Virus record (IMG/VR): IMGVR_UViG_3300005340_000200
Span: 1 to 24,136 of that record
Source: a virus
DNA length: 24,136 bases
Reading direction: 5' to 3' (one strand)
The notes beneath the pieces were generated by a model, which was not told the origin of the DNA, did no database searches, and was given only the letters and a program-made list of their open reading frames with translations. Below, piece by piece: positions 20,591 to 24,136 of this stretch; positions within the stretch are counted from its first letter, which is position 1, and every line of letters begins with the position of its first letter. The translations under genes and the position numbers were made by a program.

Positions 20591-21925
20591 TTAAATCTCG
20601 TAGTTCAATACCGCTTTGGCCGCTTCGCTGCGTAGTTCGTGCGGGTATGGGACGCTCGGCGCCGGCCTATCCAGAAACCAGCACAGCTTATTCCAGCCAT
20701 CTCCCAAGTGGTAAGTCAACAGATCCCCAGGACGATCCTTGAAATATTCCCATACCTCTGCGTTATGCCGGTGATAGCGCTTGGCAAATGTCGCCCGGTC
20801 TGGAGTCTTGCAGCCGTATAGAAGCTGGTGCATCTTGTGAGTGAACGGCGCGATGTCCCAGAATTTCCGGTGCGGATTAACTGCCGGGTCCCAGTGTCGC
20901 TCGACGCTTCGTAGCCAGTCGTGCTCAGGCCGAACCGTCAGGATGAACTTACTGCCCGGATAGGCTTTATCAAGTTGGCGAAATAGGATCGTAAACGGTA
21001 GATCGCAAAAGGCATAATGCTGGTCGACCAATGTCGAACGTCCATCGAGCGTAACCTGCTGCCACACATCGCGCGCCCAGTTTGCGGTACCCCAATGATG
21101 CGAATTGATCCCCAGGATGCCGAACGCCTTATCGAGCGACGTCGTCCCGGTCTTATGCATGCCGATCCCGAATACTCTAGTTGGCAATGCGCCAATTACT
21201 CTCTGCTTTCCGGCGATATTGCGGCATACCGTGCCCATGCCCACCTTGCCGAAATTGGCAATCGAGCTCGCCGGATTGCATGCCGACCGTTCGCCGTACG
21301 CCGTTCCAGCTACCTCTGGGTAGTCCTTGAACCGCGCTTTGTCGGTGTGCTTCACGGCGTGTAGAAAGCGGCGGTCAATCTCGGCCGACTCAATCCCTAA
21401 CACGCGAAGCCGGATTTTAAAATCCTCATCATCCGGACCCCATGTGTTGTACCGCTCGTCATACCCGCCAGCCATGAGGAAAGCATTGCGGGTTACCGCC
21501 ATGCGGCCATTGATGCCGCGCGTCATCTCGCCTTTGACCATCCGCGACCACATGAAGTACTCTTGCCCGCAAAACGCCGCAGCAGAAAATTCCTTCTCTA
21601 GGTAATCGGCGAACCCCTTTCCGGCGAAGTTGTCGGCGTCAAGATTAACCAGGACGTCGCCGCCCTCGGCGATGCCCAGCCGGTGCGCCATGTTCTTCGC
21701 GTGCGCCATTGCGAACCGTTCCGGCTCGAATGTCGAATACAGTGCCAGCCGTCCGGATGCCAGATCCGCAGCGTGATGTTCCATGACATACTTGACCAGA
21801 TCGTCGCCGGAGTTGTAATTCAGAAGAACGAATTTCGCGTTTGGATTGTCTGCAAGGTTTTGCGGCAGAGTCTGTTTGACGTGGTGCGCCCGACCTTTAC
21901 AGGTTGTGCAAAATACTATATTCAA
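20591..21925 (-). CDS. Glycosyltransferase-sulfotransferase fusion
   Basis: A 444-residue two-domain enzyme. Residues 1-235 are a GT-A glycosyltransferase: MNIVFCTTCKGRAHHVKQTL start, VLVNLDADNF (91-100) with the DxD motif, GGYDERYNTWGPDDEDF (153-169) at the acceptor end. Residues 250-444 are a P-loop sulfotransferase: RVFGIGMHKTGTTSLDKAF with the 5'-phosphosulfate loop HKTGTTS (257-263), and FILTVRPEHDWLRSVERHW with the 3'-phosphate-binding R and S. It would transfer a sugar and then sulfate, using nucleotide sugar and PAPS, perhaps on one glycan. TTG at 21925 follows GGGAGG at four bases; that site is buried in a hairpin. The fusion is unusual for a phage. Confidence 0.85.
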   Translation of the reverse strand: MNIVFCTTCKGRAHHVKQTLPQNLADNPNAKFVLLNYNSGDDLVKYVMEHHAADLASGRLALYSTFEPERFAMAHAKNMAHRLGIAEGGDVLVNLDADNFAGKGFADYLEKEFSAAAFCGQEYFMWSRMVKGEMTRGINGRMAVTRNAFLMAGGYDERYNTWGPDDEDFKIRLRVLGIESAEIDRRFLHAVKHTDKARFKDYPEVAGTAYGERSACNPASSIANFGKVGMGTVCRNIAGKQRVIGALPTRVFGIGMHKTGTTSLDKAFGILGINSHHWGTANWARDVWQQVTLDGRSTLVDQHYAFCDLPFTILFRQLDKAYPGSKFILTVRPEHDWLRSVERHWDPAVNPHRKFWDIAPFTHKMHQLLYGCKTPDRATFAKRYHRHNAEVWEYFKDRPGDLLTYHLGDGWNKLCWFLDRPAPSVPYPHELRSEAAKAVLNYEI

Positions 21926-21996
21926 GGAACCTCCCAAAGTTTTATTACCGTCGACGGGAACGGCTAAACCGCCCGCTGGAAACTTTGGGAGGAACC
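21926..21996 (-). promoter_or_regulatory. RNA hairpin that buries the ribosome binding site
   Basis: On the minus strand CCTCCCAAAGTTT (21980-21992) pairs perfectly with AAACTTTGGGAGG (21930-21942), 13 pairs, extended by two more after a 2x2 loop. The GGGAGG of the fusion gene lies wholly within the stem, next to its TTG start. The 37-base loop can form an inner stem (CGGGCGG with CCG and CCCG). The 135 bases between 21926 and 22060 have no gene. This fits a translational switch; trigger unknown. Confidence 0.6.
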
Positions 21997-22060
21997 AGAC
22001 GAGCGGCGGCCATCTCCCCGCCGACGGAGCGGCGAACCGCAGAAGCCAGTGTATCAGAAC

Positions 22061-22213
22061 TTACTCTAGATTTTCGCTCTCGACTTCCTGCGCTTTTGCC
22101 TCATCTTCGACCGTTTTTCCCAATGAATCCGCCATGATACGACGCGTGCCGGATGCCGTTTCCGCGTATTGTTTAAGCAGCGCCGCTAATTCCAACAGCT
22201 TCGAAGTTCGCAT
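22061..22213 (-). CDS. Small helical protein (50 aa)
   Basis: A 50-residue acidic helical protein, MRTSKLLELAALLKQYAETA followed by SGTRRIMADSLGKTVEDEAK and an acidic end. ATG at 22213 is eight bases after a TAAAAT that may be a -10 box, so a leaderless start is possible; the -35 box is poor. It is divergent from the membrane-protein gene. Too small for a family call. Confidence 0.6.
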   Translation of the reverse strand: MRTSKLLELAALLKQYAETASGTRRIMADSLGKTVEDEAKAQEVESENLE

Positions 22214-22254
22214 TTGGTGCTATTTTACACTGAATCAACGTGATACGCTGAATC
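22214..22254. promoter_or_regulatory. Divergent start region with direct repeat
   Basis: These 41 bases separate divergent genes. CTGAATCA occurs twice in the same orientation (22230-22237 and 22248-22255), 18 bases apart, close to two helical turns. A TAAAAT serves the minus gene, and GATACG or TACGCT the plus gene. No copy of the 17-base palindrome is present, so this pair may be controlled by a different factor. Confidence 0.4.
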
Positions 22255-23004
22255 ATGTTTGAGTTCCACGCGCTGCGGGCCACACTCGGCCTCATGCAGA
22301 TAGGGATCATCTGGGTACTTTTGCGGCGGGACATCGGGTATCTGTGGCGATTCGGCGTCGTGATGTTCGCGTCCGCGGCAATGAACATCGCGCCATCCTT
22401 CCCGCACGACGCATCCTGGCAAATGTTCGTTCAGATCCCGGCATACCTGATAATCTTCATCCTGACAGCGGAAGCGACGCTCGAGCTATTCGCCTTTCTG
22501 CGGCGTCGCACGTTCATCGAGGAACGCGCCGCGCTGATCGCCTGGGCTGCGATGGTAGGACTGATTCCGGTCTGGATCTGCTGGTGGTGGCCTGGCGACA
22601 ACTGGTATCAGAATGTCCTACTGATCCGGCAATATGCGCTGATGTGGCTGACCGGTGGGTATTGGGCGGCGTGGTTCTGGCTGCGCGCTGCGCGCCCGAT
22701 ACATATGGAATTACAAATCGCGGATCATGGGGAGTTCTGGGGCTTTTGGCTATTGATCGCGACCACGCACGCGTCCACCACAAAGTGGGGAGTCTTCTGG
22801 CGGTTTTTGGAATGGCAAGGAAGCGCCGATCTTTGGAGGATTGCCGGCGACTTCCTCACGCTGACTCAGATCTGCATCTGCTGCGGATTTTTGGTTAATC
22901 TGTGGCGTTGGAAGCAGGACGATGACGCGGCCGCTGTTCCAATCTCATTACCCGATCTTCCAAACCTTGAACAGTCCCGGCCACGCCGTCTACTGCATCT
23001 CTGA
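22255..23004 (+). CDS. Multi-pass membrane protein
   Basis: A 249-residue protein with about six or seven hydrophobic segments, at roughly 8-23, 29-47, 60-80, 92-112, 124-143, 162-177 and 194-214, and many Trp (for example VWICWWWPGD and YWAAWFWL). The last 30 residues are polar and lie in DNA that also encodes the end of a minus-strand gene. No catalytic motif recognised. It is the only convincing plus-strand gene and has its own promoter region, as is common for morons that alter the host membrane or block other phages; it could also be a late-acquired host gene. ATG at 22255 has no ribosome binding site. Confidence 0.75.
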   Translation: MFEFHALRATLGLMQIGIIWVLLRRDIGYLWRFGVVMFASAAMNIAPSFPHDASWQMFVQIPAYLIIFILTAEATLELFAFLRRRTFIEERAALIAWAAMVGLIPVWICWWWPGDNWYQNVLLIRQYALMWLTGGYWAAWFWLRAARPIHMELQIADHGEFWGFWLLIATTHASTTKWGVFWRFLEWQGSADLWRIAGDFLTLTQICICCGFLVNLWRWKQDDDAAAVPISLPDLPNLEQSRPRRLLHL

Positions 23005-23167
23005 TCTGTCGCACTTCTGACAGCAGGAATGCAGAGGAGTGCTCCGTCCGGGCGGGACGCGCGGTCTTAACAAGACGGTCCCATAGCCACTTTGCCGCCG
23101 CTGCAATCACGGCGCCCACGAACACATGAACAAGCCCGCCCGGGTCTGGACTATTGGTCTCCATCAT
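22895..23167 (-). CDS. Holin-like membrane and coiled-coil protein
   Basis: A 90-residue protein. After a short polar start (MMETNSPDPGG) comes one membrane segment (LVHVFVGAVIAAAAKWLWDR), then a coiled coil (LLSEVRQIRDAVDGVAGTVQ and VMRLEQRP) and a basic end. One membrane helix, then a charged helix, is the layout of some phage holins and of phage-tail-associated membrane proteins. Starts at ATG 23167 or 23164, overlapping the preceding gene; no clear ribosome binding site. Its 3' end overlaps the plus-strand membrane-protein gene by 110 bases. No endolysin was found nearby. Confidence 0.6.
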   Translation of the reverse strand: MMETNSPDPGGLVHVFVGAVIAAAAKWLWDRLVKTARPARTEHSSAFLLSEVRQIRDAVDGVAGTVQGLEDRVMRLEQRPRHRPASNATD

Positions 23168-23375
23168 CGCCGGTCGGACCGGGCGGCGGGTCCGTCGGAG
23201 CGCTCGAGGTTTGCTCGTCCGGGTCGCCGGTGGGCCCGGGAGGAGGATCGGCCGGAGCATCGGTATGGGGCTTGTGCTTTTTCTCGTGATCGTTCGGCAT
23301 GTTCAACCTCTGGACTAAACAATACCAAATTGCAATAGTACCCACAACAACGCCTAGTACTGTTTTGAAAATCAA
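23151..23375 (-). CDS. Membrane-anchored proline-rich protein (74 aa)
   Basis: A 74-residue protein starting at TTG 23375, which overlaps the upstream stop as TTGA. MIFKTVLGVVVGTIAIWYCL is one membrane segment; the rest is a polar tail with two copies of DPPPGPTGD (about 42-50 and 61-69). A membrane anchor with a proline-rich outer part recalls spanin or lysis-regulator proteins, but length and motifs do not settle it. It lies between the virion protein and the holin-like protein. Confidence 0.65.
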   Translation of the reverse strand: MIFKTVLGVVVGTIAIWYCLVQRLNMPNDHEKKHKPHTDAPADPPPGPTGDPDEQTSSAPTDPPPGPTGDDGDQ

Positions 23376-24133
23376 TGCCCGGAGTTCGAGAACACCGAAG
23401 ATCCGCCGATACCGCCCGGCGCCGCGATGCATAGCGGGCTTTGTCCTCCAGTTTCGACCACATCCGGATCTGTTGCTACATAAGTCAATCCAGATCCTAT
23501 AGTTAGGGCTGTGGTCAGAGTGATGTGCGTATCGTCGGTGAAGCTCTTTACGATGTACGACGTTCCGCCTATCGTGATCGGCGCGCCGACCATATCGGCT
23601 GTAAATTTCTGGCCGGACACCCACGTCACGCCATCCCCGAACAGGTTTACCGTTCCCGTGCGCGTCGTTCCCTCTGGCGCGCCTGCCGCCATCAGGACCG
23701 TACAGACCGTATAGCCCGGAGTCGTGCCATCGCTGCCGCCCATTGCGAGGAAGGAACGCCCGTCGATTACCGCGGATTCGCCGATGTAGTCCGTCGTCAG
23801 GCAGACGTCCCAGAGCTTCCCGACAACCCATGCCGGCGACGTGTTTCCGGTCTGTTGCCCAAATTGAACGTATGCCCCGTAATGGAACATGACCGCCTGT
23901 GGAGTGAATAGCGCGATGTCGGGCGATCTGTAGGCGAGCAGACGCGCGCTCGGGTTAAATCCGTTAGTGACGAATGGCGCGGCGTCGAGACACATCACGT
24001 CCGGTGCCATAAAGAAATTGTTCCAGGAAGGCGCGCCGCCGATCTGGTTGGGCGCGACGACGAACACGGCATAAGTCGGAACGAAGTTCTCGGACGGCGG
24101 AACAGTCTCAATCGTCGGGAAATATGGTGTCAT
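23372..24133 (-). CDS. Probable virion surface protein (253 aa, may be longer)
   Basis: A beta-rich protein of at least 253 residues. The first half is rich in aromatic and Pro residues (TYAVFVVAPNQIGGAPSWNN); residues about 165-220 form a compact domain (WVSGQKFTADMVGAPITIGG, then TSYIVKSFTDDTHITLTTAL) that resembles small beta domains in phage tail or fibre proteins and in acidobacterial surface proteins. ATG at 24133 is three bases from the end of the window, so the true start may be outside. No signal peptide is seen, unlike the other exported proteins, which fits a cytoplasmically assembled virion part. Confidence 0.55.
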   Translation of the reverse strand: MTPYFPTIETVPPSENFVPTYAVFVVAPNQIGGAPSWNNFFMAPDVMCLDAAPFVTNGFNPSARLLAYRSPDIALFTPQAVMFHYGAYVQFGQQTGNTSPAWVVGKLWDVCLTTDYIGESAVIDGRSFLAMGGSDGTTPGYTVCTVLMAAGAPEGTTRTGTVNLFGDGVTWVSGQKFTADMVGAPITIGGTSYIVKSFTDDTHITLTTALTIGSGLTYVATDPDVVETGGQSPLCIAAPGGIGGSSVFSNSGH

Positions 24134-24136
24134 CGC

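Overview
This window looks like part of the genome of a tailed bacteriophage, or a prophage, and not of ordinary host DNA. It carries both terminase subunits, a phage recombination module, phage replication and modification genes, and a near-continuous chain of genes that overlap by 1-14 bases, almost all on the minus strand. The likely host is an acidobacterium of the Solibacter/Bryobacter type. I infer this from the style of the exported proteins, especially the repeated extracellular domain of the 472-residue protein, and not from a database search. No integrase, portal, capsid, polymerase, helicase or endolysin was seen, so the window is only part of the genome.

Layout, read in the direction of transcription (right to left). 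(1) 24133-22895: a probable virion protein, then two small membrane proteins that could belong to lysis. (2) 22255-23004: a multi-pass membrane protein, the only convincing plus-strand gene. (3) 22213-19439: a 50-residue protein, a glycosyltransferase-sulfotransferase fusion behind a hairpin that buries its ribosome binding site, a basic protein and an exported protein. (4) 19374-12201: an early-type operon of small proteins, an ERF annealing protein, a YqaJ exonuclease, a VRR-NUC nuclease, a DNA methyltransferase, a DUF1376 replication protein and zinc-binding proteins. (5) 12191-7714: two exported proteins, a small protein, TerS and TerL. (6) 7675-6880: a small protein, a tRNA-like sequence and a Mom-like DNA-modification protein. 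(7) 6638-4063 and 4018-21: an accessory block with four glycosyltransferase-like proteins, two FkbM-type methyltransferases, a DUF7694-like protein, several tiny zinc proteins and a LuxR-type HTH protein.

The most striking feature is regulatory. Five promoters (around 4040, 6860, 7695, 12212 and 19410) mark the operon boundaries. Each has a 17-base spacer, and in each the spacer carries the same 17-base palindrome, TATCCGNNNNNCGGATA. A DNA-binding protein sitting there would cover all five promoters, so one regulator could control the whole minus-strand programme. At three of the five the start codon lies 6-8 bases after the -10 box, which predicts leaderless mRNAs. The promoter at 6860 instead feeds a leader of about 200 bases that can fold into several stems. 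No convincing Rho-independent terminator was found; each promoter sits directly behind the last gene of the preceding operon.

Together the genes suggest a phage that invests heavily in modification: at least five glycosyl transfer domains, two O-methyltransferase-like proteins and a sulfotransferase could build a decorated glycan on the virion or cell surface, or on modified DNA. A Mom-like protein and an adenine/cytosine methyltransferase point to protected DNA. Which target the sugars go to cannot be told from the sequence.
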